From Candidatus Thalassarchaeum betae (GTDB lineage Archaea; Thermoplasmatota; Poseidoniia; Poseidoniales; Thalassarchaeaceae), in NCBI GenBank assembly GCA_003193925.1, contig PSPG01000003.1, positions 40,797-104,796 of the forward strand: DNA of 64,000 nucleotides, given 5' to 3'. Below the pieces are notes generated by a model that made no database searches, was not told where the DNA came from, and was given only the letters and a program-made list of their open reading frames with translations. Both the position numbers and the translations under genes were made by a program. This document shows, piece by piece, positions 37,948 through 46,498 of the stretch (positions within the stretch are counted from its first letter, which is position 1; each line of letters opens with the position of its first letter).

Positions 37948-40665
37948 TCAGTCGCGACGGGTCGCGAAAGCTGCTCCCAGAAGCACAACCACTGCCATCA
38001 GCGCGCCGAAGCCCGGTAGCATCTCAGCAGTGGCGAACGAATCGGATGTGTACTGGTCTGCCCAGGTGTCGTACAGCTCGACCTGGACGCCCGGCATGAG
38101 ATTGTCAATGACCAAAGTGTCCATGTCTGAAATCAATCCATCACCGTCGTAGTCTAGGTACTCGTAGGTGAATTCGTACTCGGCGATCGCGGGATCGACC
38201 GTAGCTGAGCCCTCGGTAAGTCCGTTCGAAGCGGCGATTGTGCAGTTCGAGATAGGGGGCTCGTTGCCCTCCTCGTCGGGCTCACCGCAATCGACAAGGA
38301 ACCTGACCTCGAAGTCCGAGATAGGAGCGTTCAGGGTCTGGCCCATGACCATCATGGTGACTCGGGAGGGCTCGTCGTCGCCTCCTTCACCATCGTCATC
38401 GTCACCATCGTCATCATCGGCACAGCAGAAGGCCCAGAAAATCTCGAACTCGTACAAATCCAGTCCGCCGCTGTCATCGTCGTCGAACATGTCAATGATG
38501 TCAGAGAGGCCATCAAAGTCTTCTTCTGACATCTCCTCGCCGTCCGTCTGATTATCGAAGTCAGCCCACTCCGAGGCAGTGAGTTGTCCGTCATCGTCAG
38601 CGTCCATCCAGTCGAAAATCTGCTCTGGATTCGCCTCCCCGGGATCGAACATGACTCCTATGCCATCGATGACGCACTGTACCTCGTTGATGTCGATCAT
38701 GTCGTTGCCATCATAGTCGCAATCATCCCACAGAGCTGCAATCGAGTCCGAGTCGAGTTCGGGGTTCGATGGGTCGGACTCCCAGAAATCCTCGAACTCC
38801 TGGAAGGACACGTAGCCGTCTTCATTCGCATCTGCCGCCTCCATGGCCTCCTCGGGAGTCGGTGCGCCATCATCGTCATCGTCTGATCCCGGCCACTCAT
38901 CTCCTCCAGAGGTCCACTCGTAGTCCTCGCTCTGTCCGAAGTCGTCAGTGCAGTGCCAGCCGTCATCCTCGTGGTCCTCGCAGTAATACCACCAAGTGTT
39001 CCATTCTGTTTCTTCAGAATACTTGCAATACCAAGCGTTCTCTTCTCCATCTGCGTCTCCTTCCCACTCGCAGTGGCCGCCCTCGTAAGATTGCCAGTAG
39101 ACGTCGTTTCCATCGTCGCCGCCATCGTCATCGCCAGAGGATTCCAACAATTGCGTAAATTCGTCGAGGTTCAGCAGGTCGTCCCCATCGATATCACCGC
39201 TGTAGAACCAGTTAGCCGTTCCCTCCTCGTCCTCGCTGGACATAGGAGGTTCCCCGTCCTGCTCGTTTTCGTTGTTGATGTAATCGATGAGTTCCTGCAG
39301 GCTCAGATAGCCGTCGTCGTCCGTGTCCATGTAGTCCATCATCTGCTCTGGATCCTCATCGCCACCATCGTCACCAAAGCCGCCCAACATGGCCCCGATG
39401 CCGTCGATGAAGCACTGCATCTCGTCGATGTCAATCAGGTCGTTGCCGTCATAGTCGCAATCATCGAACAGAGTTGCAACCTCTTCCGAATCGAGTTCGG
39501 GGTTTTCTGGATCGGATTCCCAGGCGTCCTGGAACTCCTGGTGGCTCATGTAGCCGTCACCGTCGGTGTCTACGTCCTCCATAGCCTCCTCGGGAGTCGG
39601 GATGTCGCCGCCTTCGCCGTCATCGTCAGACTCGTCGGAGCCGTCGCCACAGTCGTCCCAGCCGTCGTCGACCCAGTCCATCGGAATCTCGTTTCCGTTA
39701 TCGCAGTAGAACGTGTCATCGCCGCCATCGTCCTCAGGCATTCCCTCAATGTGGAAATTAATCGGTATCGAGGTCCTCGGCAGGGTGTCGTCGACCTCGA
39801 TGACCACGGCGTCTCCCCACATCACTGTGTAACTGATTGAAGAGCTGGCAGACCCAGGCGCGTTCCTCGACCCGTAGTCGGTTGATATCTCGTAGGACAT
39901 GAGGTCCTCGTTCTCATCGATCAGGATGACGATGGAGATGTCGTGCCCGGTGTCGTTGGTGTACTCGAGGGTCATGGTGTGGACCCCGGTCTCATCCTCG
40001 AAGGTGATTACGGGCTCCGTATCGGCAGGCATCTCGCTGGACAGGTCGCTAAGATCTCCCGTAGGCAGATCGAGGCCTATCTCTTCTCCGGTGTCGCCTG
40101 CATCAGACACACTCACCAGCGAGGATATGACATCCATGACGTCGGGGTCCGCATCCCTGGTCTGGTACGAGCCCATTCCGGCATTCTCAGCGGCCAACAT
40201 CCCACCCATGGTGTAGTGGATGTTGACGAGTTCGCCGACCTGGACCTGGATGTACTCGTAGGTCATGAAAGGCACCATCGACATGCCCATCTTCACGTAG
40301 ACCGAATCGGTATCTAAATCGGCCATCACCATCTCTTCGATGACTGTGTCCGTCTGCATGTTCATGTCGGTATTCCACTCACTCATCGTGATTGACATTG
40401 AATATCCCGCGCGCGGAATAATTTCGAGCATCTCGTCTATTTCCATCTGCTCGGTAGCGGCGGTCATGAACGCCTCCATCGAGGCTAGGTAGAAGCAGTC
40501 TCCCAACAGCTCCGCGGTGGCGTTATCGTCGTAGTTCTCGGCGTTCTCGTCCATGCAACCTAGGATATCGTCGACGATTTCCTCGATTTCAGGGCTGGAG
40601 GTGCATCCGGCCAAGGGGGTAGCGATCAACAACAGGCTAGCAAGTAGAGCATACGCTCGGGTCAT
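37948..40665 (-). CDS. Secreted EF-hand-repeat lipoprotein with PGF-CTERM-like anchor
   Basis: Lipobox LAGC; about nine DxDxDG loops (DVDTDGDGYMSHQEF, DCDYDGNDLIDIDE, DTDDDGYLSLQE, DIDGDDLLNLDE, DANEDGYVSFQEF, DCDYDGNDMIDINE, DADDDGQLTASEW, DDDDSGGLDLYEF, DYDGDGLISDMD); C-terminus LPGFGALMAVVVLLGAAFATRRD. Confidence 0.85.
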   Translation of the reverse strand: MTRAYALLASLLLIATPLAGCTSSPEIEEIVDDILGCMDENAENYDDNATAELLGDCFYLASMEAFMTAATEQMEIDEMLEIIPRAGYSMSITMSEWNTDMNMQTDTVIEEMVMADLDTDSVYVKMGMSMVPFMTYEYIQVQVGELVNIHYTMGGMLAAENAGMGSYQTRDADPDVMDVISSLVSVSDAGDTGEEIGLDLPTGDLSDLSSEMPADTEPVITFEDETGVHTMTLEYTNDTGHDISIVILIDENEDLMSYEISTDYGSRNAPGSASSSISYTVMWGDAVVIEVDDTLPRTSIPINFHIEGMPEDDGGDDTFYCDNGNEIPMDWVDDGWDDCGDGSDESDDDGEGGDIPTPEEAMEDVDTDGDGYMSHQEFQDAWESDPENPELDSEEVATLFDDCDYDGNDLIDIDEMQCFIDGIGAMLGGFGDDGGDEDPEQMMDYMDTDDDGYLSLQELIDYINNENEQDGEPPMSSEDEEGTANWFYSGDIDGDDLLNLDEFTQLLESSGDDDGGDDGNDVYWQSYEGGHCEWEGDADGEENAWYCKYSEETEWNTWWYYCEDHEDDGWHCTDDFGQSEDYEWTSGGDEWPGSDDDDDGAPTPEEAMEAADANEDGYVSFQEFEDFWESDPSNPELDSDSIAALWDDCDYDGNDMIDINEVQCVIDGIGVMFDPGEANPEQIFDWMDADDDGQLTASEWADFDNQTDGEEMSEEDFDGLSDIIDMFDDDDSGGLDLYEFEIFWAFCCADDDDGDDDDGEGGDDEPSRVTMMVMGQTLNAPISDFEVRFLVDCGEPDEEGNEPPISNCTIAASNGLTEGSATVDPAIAEYEFTYEYLDYDGDGLISDMDTLVIDNLMPGVQVELYDTWADQYTSDSFATAEMLPGFGALMAVVVLLGAAFATRRD

Positions 40666-40713
40666 TGTTCGTGGGCCGCTCTGAACCGCTTATGAAGAAT
40701 GGGGCGGCGTAGG

Positions 40714-41949
40714 TCACTCCCAATTTCCGGTGATGTCGCTCCACATCAACAGTGCTAGGGCATCGAGCCCGGTTTGCATTCCTGCCTCAAGGCCTCCGCG
40801 CCCGCCCGCTAGGGTGTACAGGACATCGACCCTGTCGGTGGGAGCGTGCTTGGGAGACTGCTCACAGGTGTCGTCCTCCTCCTGCAGGAACTCGTGCATG
40901 CCGCGGAACCAGGTCGCCGGCCAGCCTCGCGAGATGAAGTTGTAGTGATCCGAGTTGCCTTTGGTGTCGTCTAGGACGACTACCCATTCGGTCGGGTACT
41001 CGAGATGCTCGTACAGCACGACCCCCAGCCTGTCCTGCAGCGCTACTGCCTGCTCCCTCATCTCATCGGTCACGTTCACCCCTCGGTCCTCGTAGTACGA
41101 CCAGTCCTCGACCGGCGAGGTGAACAGGTAGAGGTGGAAGTAGTCCTCGTCGCAGCCGCTGAGCTGGCTGACCAACTGGGTCTCGACAGGCCAGTTCAGG
41201 CCGTACATGTCGAGATTGATGTATGTCGCTATCTCGACGCCTTCGGGTAGTGTGGTGACAAAGGTCTCGCTGCCATAGCCCGCACCCTCGGGGGAGCCGC
41301 TGCCCTGCCATTCCTCGTAGTCCCAAACTGCGAACTTCCAGGTGTGCTTCGGCTTGATATCCATTCCCGGTAGGGCCTCGGAGAGGTTCGACTGCCATTC
41401 CATCATCAGGCGTGCGAGCTCTAGCACAGAGGCAGTTCCAGTGGCATCGTCGTAGGCGCCTTGGGAGGTGCACCCGGGGTACTCTATCCCTATGACGATC
41501 TGCTGGCTGTAGCAGATGGCGTCGTAGTGGCCTCCGACGACGATCCACGAGTCCGGGTCCTCGCCCTCCATCGTGGCGACGTAGTTGCGGCAGTCTTCGC
41601 ATATCTGGGTGGTGAAGTTCTGGACCTCGACCTCGTAGCCCAGATCCTCGAACCTCAGTTGTACGAAGTCGCCCGCATTGGCGTGGGCGACGGTGTCGAT
41701 CTTGCGGTAGCCGAAGTCTGCTAGCGCCTCGATGTCGTCGGCTACGGCCGAAGCAGAGGGTAGTGAAGGCGGAGGGCTGTTCTCGAACTCCTCCTGCAAT
41801 TCGTCCTCGAGGTCCTCGACGAACCCCTTGAGGCCGAAGTAGATTAGCGCTCCGGCGAGCCCGGCTAGGATGATGCATGCACCGACGATTATCGACGTGA
41901 TCTTGAGCGCTGGCATGCCGTCAACTGGCTGGGTGTCCTGCTCCTCCAC
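40714..41949 (-). CDS. M28-family Zn aminopeptidase, membrane-anchored
   Basis: IVVGGHYDAICYS, GAYDDATGTASVLELARLM, WKFAVWDYEEWQGSGSPEGAGYGSE; N-terminal TM. Confidence 0.88.
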   Translation of the reverse strand: MEEQDTQPVDGMPALKITSIIVGACIILAGLAGALIYFGLKGFVEDLEDELQEEFENSPPPSLPSASAVADDIEALADFGYRKIDTVAHANAGDFVQLRFEDLGYEVEVQNFTTQICEDCRNYVATMEGEDPDSWIVVGGHYDAICYSQQIVIGIEYPGCTSQGAYDDATGTASVLELARLMMEWQSNLSEALPGMDIKPKHTWKFAVWDYEEWQGSGSPEGAGYGSETFVTTLPEGVEIATYINLDMYGLNWPVETQLVSQLSGCDEDYFHLYLFTSPVEDWSYYEDRGVNVTDEMREQAVALQDRLGVVLYEHLEYPTEWVVVLDDTKGNSDHYNFISRGWPATWFRGMHEFLQEEDDTCEQSPKHAPTDRVDVLYTLAGGRGGLEAGMQTGLDALALLMWSDITGNWE

Positions 41950-42002
41950 GGCCGACGGAAGGAGCGCCTTCGGGAAAGTGTTCTGCCACTGGCGGGAGAA
42001 GA

Positions 42003-42087
42003 TGGTGCAGGGGACAGGATTCGAACCTGCGAAGCACTACGCACAGCGACCTGAACGCTGCCCCTTTGACCACTCGGGAACCCCTGC
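42003..42087 (-). tRNA. tRNA-Leu(CAG), CCA encoded
   Basis: GCAGGGG...CCCCTGC-A-CCA; anticodon arm CAGCG-TTCAGGT-CGCTG; long variable arm TGCGTAGTGCTTCG; T-loop TTCGAAT. Confidence 0.95.
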
Positions 42088-42163
42088 TCCGCCTTCCGGC
42101 GGGCGCCGCTCGTCTTCAATGCAGCGTAATCGGATATTGGCTCAGCACAACTGCCTTCGATTG

Positions 42164-42248
42164 TGGTGCAGGGGACAGGATTTGAACCTGCGAAGCACTA
42201 CGCACTGGGACCTAAACCCAGCCCCTTTGACCACTCGGGAACCCCTGC
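42164..42248 (-). tRNA. tRNA-Leu(TAG), CCA encoded
   Basis: Same backbone as neighbour; anticodon arm CTGGG-TTTAGGT-CCCAG; T-loop TTCAAAT; encoded CCA. Confidence 0.95.
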
Positions 42249-42349
42249 TCGTAACCGTGCGAGCGATTTTCCGTCAATAAGGCAACGCCCCCGTTATCCG
42301 CTCCCCCATAGGGTCATAACGGGCAGGTTGGGCCCGAAGTCCGGTTAAT

Positions 42350-43360
42350 ATGGCACGGATAGGCGTACTCGGCTTGGGCAATTGGGGCACTGCTCTCGCA
42401 CATGTCTGGTGCGAGGACGGGCACAACGTCCTCGGATGGACCATCGAGCACGAAGTCTACGAGTCGATGATGACCGAGAGTATCAACAAGAAGTACCTAC
42501 CAGGCTACGAGATTCCTCGGCTTCAGGTGACGATGGAGATGTCAGACGTCACCGAGGAGTGCGAGATCCTAGTGCTCGCCCTGCCCAGCGGGGTCATACT
42601 CTCCGTGGTGGACGACCTGATTCCCCACCTGCGTCCCTCTCACGTCCTGCTCGATCTCGCTAAGGGGCTCGCACCCTCCGAAGAGGGCGGCTCGGGGATG
42701 ATCTCCGATGCCATCGGGAGGCGCCTCGAGGCAGCAGGCAAGTCCAACCCGGTCATCGTGATGACTGGCCCCACCATCGCACCCGAGGTAGCTCGCGGCG
42801 TGATGACTACCGCTTTGGTGGCCTGTCACGACCGCAGCGTGGCAGAGCGCATCGCAGAGCGCCTGTCGACCAGCAACCTGGTCCTCAAGGCCGCCGAGGA
42901 CCCCATGGGCGCGGAGCTCTGGGGCGCCTACAAGAACACGGTCGCGATCGCGTGCGGCCTCGTCGACGGGCTGCACGGCAGCATCGGCGGTGACAATCTC
43001 AAAGCCGCGCTGGTGCTAGCCGGATTCAGCGAGGGCATCAGACTGCTTGACGCCATGGGAGCAGAGCCCAGCACTGCCTTCGGGCCTGCGGGTATAGGCG
43101 ACCTGTACGTGACGGCCACGAGCCCGCGCAGCAGGAACCGCACGCTAGGCGAGAAGTTGGGCTCGGGACTGTCGCTGGAGGACTCCCTCGAAGAGATGCA
43201 CATGGTCGCTGAGGGTGTCCGAGCATCTCGGATGTTCATCGACCGGGCTCCCGGACTCGGGGTCGAGATCCCGTTCCTGACAGCTCTGGGTGGGCTGCTG
43301 GACGGTGAGTTGGAAGTCGAGGATGCCGTGCGTCGCATGGTAGACTCGTACGAAGGCTGA
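42350..43360 (+). CDS. gpsA: NAD(P)-dependent glycerol-3-phosphate dehydrogenase (bacterial-type)
   Basis: IGVLGLGNWGTALAHV; LLDLAKGL; MTGPTIAPEVARG; GAYKNTVAIACGLVDGL; GIGDLYVTATSPRSRNRTLG. Confidence 0.95.
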   Translation: MARIGVLGLGNWGTALAHVWCEDGHNVLGWTIEHEVYESMMTESINKKYLPGYEIPRLQVTMEMSDVTEECEILVLALPSGVILSVVDDLIPHLRPSHVLLDLAKGLAPSEEGGSGMISDAIGRRLEAAGKSNPVIVMTGPTIAPEVARGVMTTALVACHDRSVAERIAERLSTSNLVLKAAEDPMGAELWGAYKNTVAIACGLVDGLHGSIGGDNLKAALVLAGFSEGIRLLDAMGAEPSTAFGPAGIGDLYVTATSPRSRNRTLGEKLGSGLSLEDSLEEMHMVAEGVRASRMFIDRAPGLGVEIPFLTALGGLLDGELEVEDAVRRMVDSYEG

Positions 43361-43408
43361 TTTCGGCAAGGTTTGATTGGGTCGTTGCATCCTCAGGGGT
43401 CGAAGCCG

Positions 43409-43636
43409 ATGTCGTTCGAGGACCTCACGGAGTTCGAGTTGCGACTGCTCAAGTGGATCTCGGCTTCGGACTTCGTCGAGGTGCCGTGGTCGACCAAGCG
43501 CGCCGCAGACGCGTTCAAGGTCACCGAGAAGGAGGTCTACGAGGCACTGGCGGCGCTGACCTCCAAGGTACGCGACAACATCCACATCTCGTACGATGAA
43601 GGTGCCATCAGAATAGTCGCTGACGACACAGCCTAG
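43409..43636 (+). CDS. Small winged-helix-like protein
   Basis: MSFEDLTEFELRLLKWISASDFVEVPWSTKRAADAFKVTEKEVYEALAAL resembles a short wHTH; start at internal Met. Confidence 0.5.
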   Translation: MSFEDLTEFELRLLKWISASDFVEVPWSTKRAADAFKVTEKEVYEALAALTSKVRDNIHISYDEGAIRIVADDTA

Positions 43637-44394
43637 GCCGGAGAGGCGCTCCTCGGAGATCCCTCGGAGCCCTTCGTGGCCGCGTAGCCGATCAGAACCA
43701 GATACGCGATGAACAGGACGGCTCTAGTGACCTCGGTCATCGCGGTCTCCTCTAGCCCGAGGAAACCAGACTCGACGAGCTCCCAGAAGCCGGTTGACAT
43801 CAGATAGGCCCCGAAGAGCAGGAGGTAGACATTGGTGATTCTGAACACCCATCGGATGTCGACCCTCATCATACCGGAGAAGAGGGCCCATCCGATGACG
43901 GCTGCAGCGGTTATTCCGACGAAGACGCCGATCGAGCCGGAAGCAACATCGCCGAGTGCTAGGGTGAAGAGCACCGTCTCAGCGCCCTCGCGCCAGACAC
44001 ACAGCGCTGTGATCGCGGCAATTCCCAGAGTGTCGTAGCGTCCGTAGCTGTCATGGGCCCAGGATTGCAGGTCTTCCTTGCCCTGATGCCTGATGAGGTG
44101 CATTAGTACCCCTGCCAGTATGACTGCGGCGAACACCATCGTGACTCCCTCGAAAAGGTCGAGATTGACGCTGAGGGCGTCAAAGACCGAGAAAATCACG
44201 GCGGCAGTGACGACGCTGAGCGAAATGCCTCCAGCCACCCCCCACCAAACCCACTTCACGCCCTCGCGGCGGTCGGTCTTGGACAGGTATGATATGAGTA
44301 GGCCGGTGACGATTACTGCCTCCATGCACTCCCTCAGTCCTATGGAGGCGCCGGCGAGAAAAGAGCCACTCATGAGTGTGTCCAAGACTGCCAT
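43633..44394 (-). CDS. FTR1-family high-affinity iron permease
   Basis: Two RExxE motifs: GLRECMEAVIVTGLL and CVWREGAETVLFTLAL; multi-TM. Confidence 0.9.
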   Translation of the reverse strand: MAVLDTLMSGSFLAGASIGLRECMEAVIVTGLLISYLSKTDRREGVKWVWWGVAGGISLSVVTAAVIFSVFDALSVNLDLFEGVTMVFAAVILAGVLMHLIRHQGKEDLQSWAHDSYGRYDTLGIAAITALCVWREGAETVLFTLALGDVASGSIGVFVGITAAAVIGWALFSGMMRVDIRWVFRITNVYLLLFGAYLMSTGFWELVESGFLGLEETAMTEVTRAVLFIAYLVLIGYAATKGSEGSPRSASPA

Positions 44395-44424
44395 GGGACT
44401 GTGAAATAACTAGCACTTATGAGG

Positions 44425-44440
44425 TTTAGGGTTCCCTAAA
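44425..44440. promoter_or_regulatory. Palindrome in the divergent FTR1 / surface-protein intergenic region; candidate metalloregulator operator
   Basis: TTTAGGG-TT-CCCTAAA, 31 nt upstream of the FTR1 ATG. Confidence 0.45.
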
Positions 44441-44494
44441 TTCAATATGCACGCTGGCGATAGAATCATGTTGCTCGCTTCTGGTAGATGCCCG

Positions 44495-46495
44495 ATGGCC
44501 CGGGACACCAGTGCCTCTGCTCTCGCCCTTCTGCTGGTACTCTCGATGGTGGCATCGACGATGCCGCTCGGGTCCGGACCTGAGCATCTGGACGAGGGAG
44601 GCCTGCGTATGGAGCAAATCGGAGGAGGAGGTTCGCTCGAGGAGCAATGTGGCTCAATAACCTTCGAGGACATGTTCGCCTACACCAAAGCAGACTTCGT
44701 GATTCACATCAATGACGACTGGCAGAGCGCGGAGGTACAGGCGGTCGCCTGGGTGAACTGGACGCTCGCCGATGACCTCAGAGAGACGATGGACGAGTTC
44801 ATGGCTGAACTCGACCCCAACAACGGCGGTGACGGCTGGCTCTCCACCGACGAGCGGGAGTTCTTTCGGGCGCTCGCGAGCGAGTGCATCGAGCACACGC
44901 TGACCAGAATAGGGTTCAGGGATGGCTCGTACCACAGAGGTGGCGAGGGAGTCAGTTGGAAGAACACCAGCTGGGAGGAGGACGGAGTCGAGATTGAGGA
45001 GTTCAATCTGGTTCCCCTAAGGCACTCACAGATCCGCGACTGCACCTCCGCCTTTGGCAACGACTGCGAGGAGGTGCCTGTCGCACCCGATGAGAACCGC
45101 GACTGCGACACCGACATCCCGCCCTCGGATGGCGTCGACGAATGCAGGGCCATACTGTGGATGAACTCCACGTTGACTATCCCCGGAGTCTCTGACGGCA
45201 ACCAGTTCACTCTTGCAATCAACGCTTCCAACATGAGCAACGCCGCTCTGGAGTTCACCTTCCCAATCACTCCAGACCTCCGCCTAGACATGTGGGAGGA
45301 GTGCGAGGGGCGCGACGTGAGTTACGAGGAGGAAGCGGTGATCCCAGCCCCCATCCGTGGGACCTGTCTGGGTGATGGTTCCTCCACGTACACGCTCGTG
45401 GAGAACGACAACGGTGGTCTGACGATGACCATCCTGCCTGATGCAGATACTCTTGATTGGCCCTCGGGAGAGGACCTGTTCGCAGACTTCACCACCGCCC
45501 CCATACCCGTCGACAATCCGCCTGAGTGGACTGACGCTGCGCCTCCTGAGGGCGCCTGGTTCCCCTCTCCCAGCGGCGGGCAGCACGTCTGGGCGACCTG
45601 GCATGATGTCTCCACGTGGTTCACCGATGAGGGCAGCGTCACCCAGTTGGACATTCAGTGCACCGGCGCGTCCTCGCTCCAACTCAGCGAGGGCGCGGAC
45701 CGCTCATGGTGGGCAGAGATCCCGCGTGGAAGCACCGGAGAGGTGACCTGCCAAGCCGAGGACTCTGCCGGACAGAGCACTGGAAACAGAACCTGGAACC
45801 TCGGTGTCCCGTTCTCACTCTCGACATCCAGCCAGACGCTAGTCGACCCTCATCCGATTACCCTCAGCCCGACATCCGACTGGCCCGATCTAACCGTCGA
45901 GGTCGGACTGGTGCAGGATGGCCAGTCCTTGCCGACCTCCTCAGTCACTTTCACCGGGGAGGTCACATTGGACCTCGTGTCTTTTAACACGGTACCAGGG
46001 CCGGTGCAAGTCTGGGTCAGCGTCCAAGGTACCGACGTCTACTCGATGGAGCATGTGTATGAGCTCGGTCTGACTAAGGAGAGTTCTCCCCCGTTGCTCA
46101 CGATCACATCGACGGAATGGGACGGGTCAGAGTGGTCGATGCAGGGGCAGTATAGCGACCCTGACGGCGAAGCCGTCACCTTCACGATGGCAATAGACGG
46201 CTCCGCTACAGGCTCGGTTAGCTCGAGCGGCAACACTTGGTCGACCCCTAGAATAAACTTCGAGCTCTGGGATGAGGGAGAGCACGTGGTCACCATCGAG
46301 GGCTGTGATGCTTCGAGCAAATGCTCCAGTGTTTCGCAGACTGTGAACAACTCTCACCTCTTCGATGAGCCAGAACCAAACCCTCTCCCTACCACTGTTG
46401 ATGATGGAGGCAGTGGCTTGCTACCTGCTGCTGGCCTACCTGCACTCATCATTGCTGTAGTCGGTGCCCTCATGTATGGTAGGCGGCGCGGCTGA
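44495..46495 (+). CDS. Large secreted surface protein with C-terminal TM/RRR anchor
   Basis: Signal peptide MARDTSASALALLLVLSMVAST (start preferred over 44447); C-terminus LLPAAGLPALIIAVVGALMYGRRRG. Confidence 0.7.
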   Translation: MARDTSASALALLLVLSMVASTMPLGSGPEHLDEGGLRMEQIGGGGSLEEQCGSITFEDMFAYTKADFVIHINDDWQSAEVQAVAWVNWTLADDLRETMDEFMAELDPNNGGDGWLSTDEREFFRALASECIEHTLTRIGFRDGSYHRGGEGVSWKNTSWEEDGVEIEEFNLVPLRHSQIRDCTSAFGNDCEEVPVAPDENRDCDTDIPPSDGVDECRAILWMNSTLTIPGVSDGNQFTLAINASNMSNAALEFTFPITPDLRLDMWEECEGRDVSYEEEAVIPAPIRGTCLGDGSSTYTLVENDNGGLTMTILPDADTLDWPSGEDLFADFTTAPIPVDNPPEWTDAAPPEGAWFPSPSGGQHVWATWHDVSTWFTDEGSVTQLDIQCTGASSLQLSEGADRSWWAEIPRGSTGEVTCQAEDSAGQSTGNRTWNLGVPFSLSTSSQTLVDPHPITLSPTSDWPDLTVEVGLVQDGQSLPTSSVTFTGEVTLDLVSFNTVPGPVQVWVSVQGTDVYSMEHVYELGLTKESSPPLLTITSTEWDGSEWSMQGQYSDPDGEAVTFTMAIDGSATGSVSSSGNTWSTPRINFELWDEGEHVVTIEGCDASSKCSSVSQTVNNSHLFDEPEPNPLPTTVDDGGSGLLPAAGLPALIIAVVGALMYGRRRG

Positions 46496-46498
46496 GCC

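Noticed and set aside
38168-39840. Plus-strand ORFs (Val/Ile/Ala-rich) over the EF-hand gene
   Set aside because: Antisense shadows of GAC/GAT-rich Asp codons; no start context or homologous motifs.
41870-42348. ORFs 41870..42280 and 42163..42348 with 'GFEPAKHYA' and 'DLNLRSTTHWDLNPAPLTTREP' peptides
   Set aside because: They are antisense translations across the two tRNA-Leu genes, a familiar spurious annotation.
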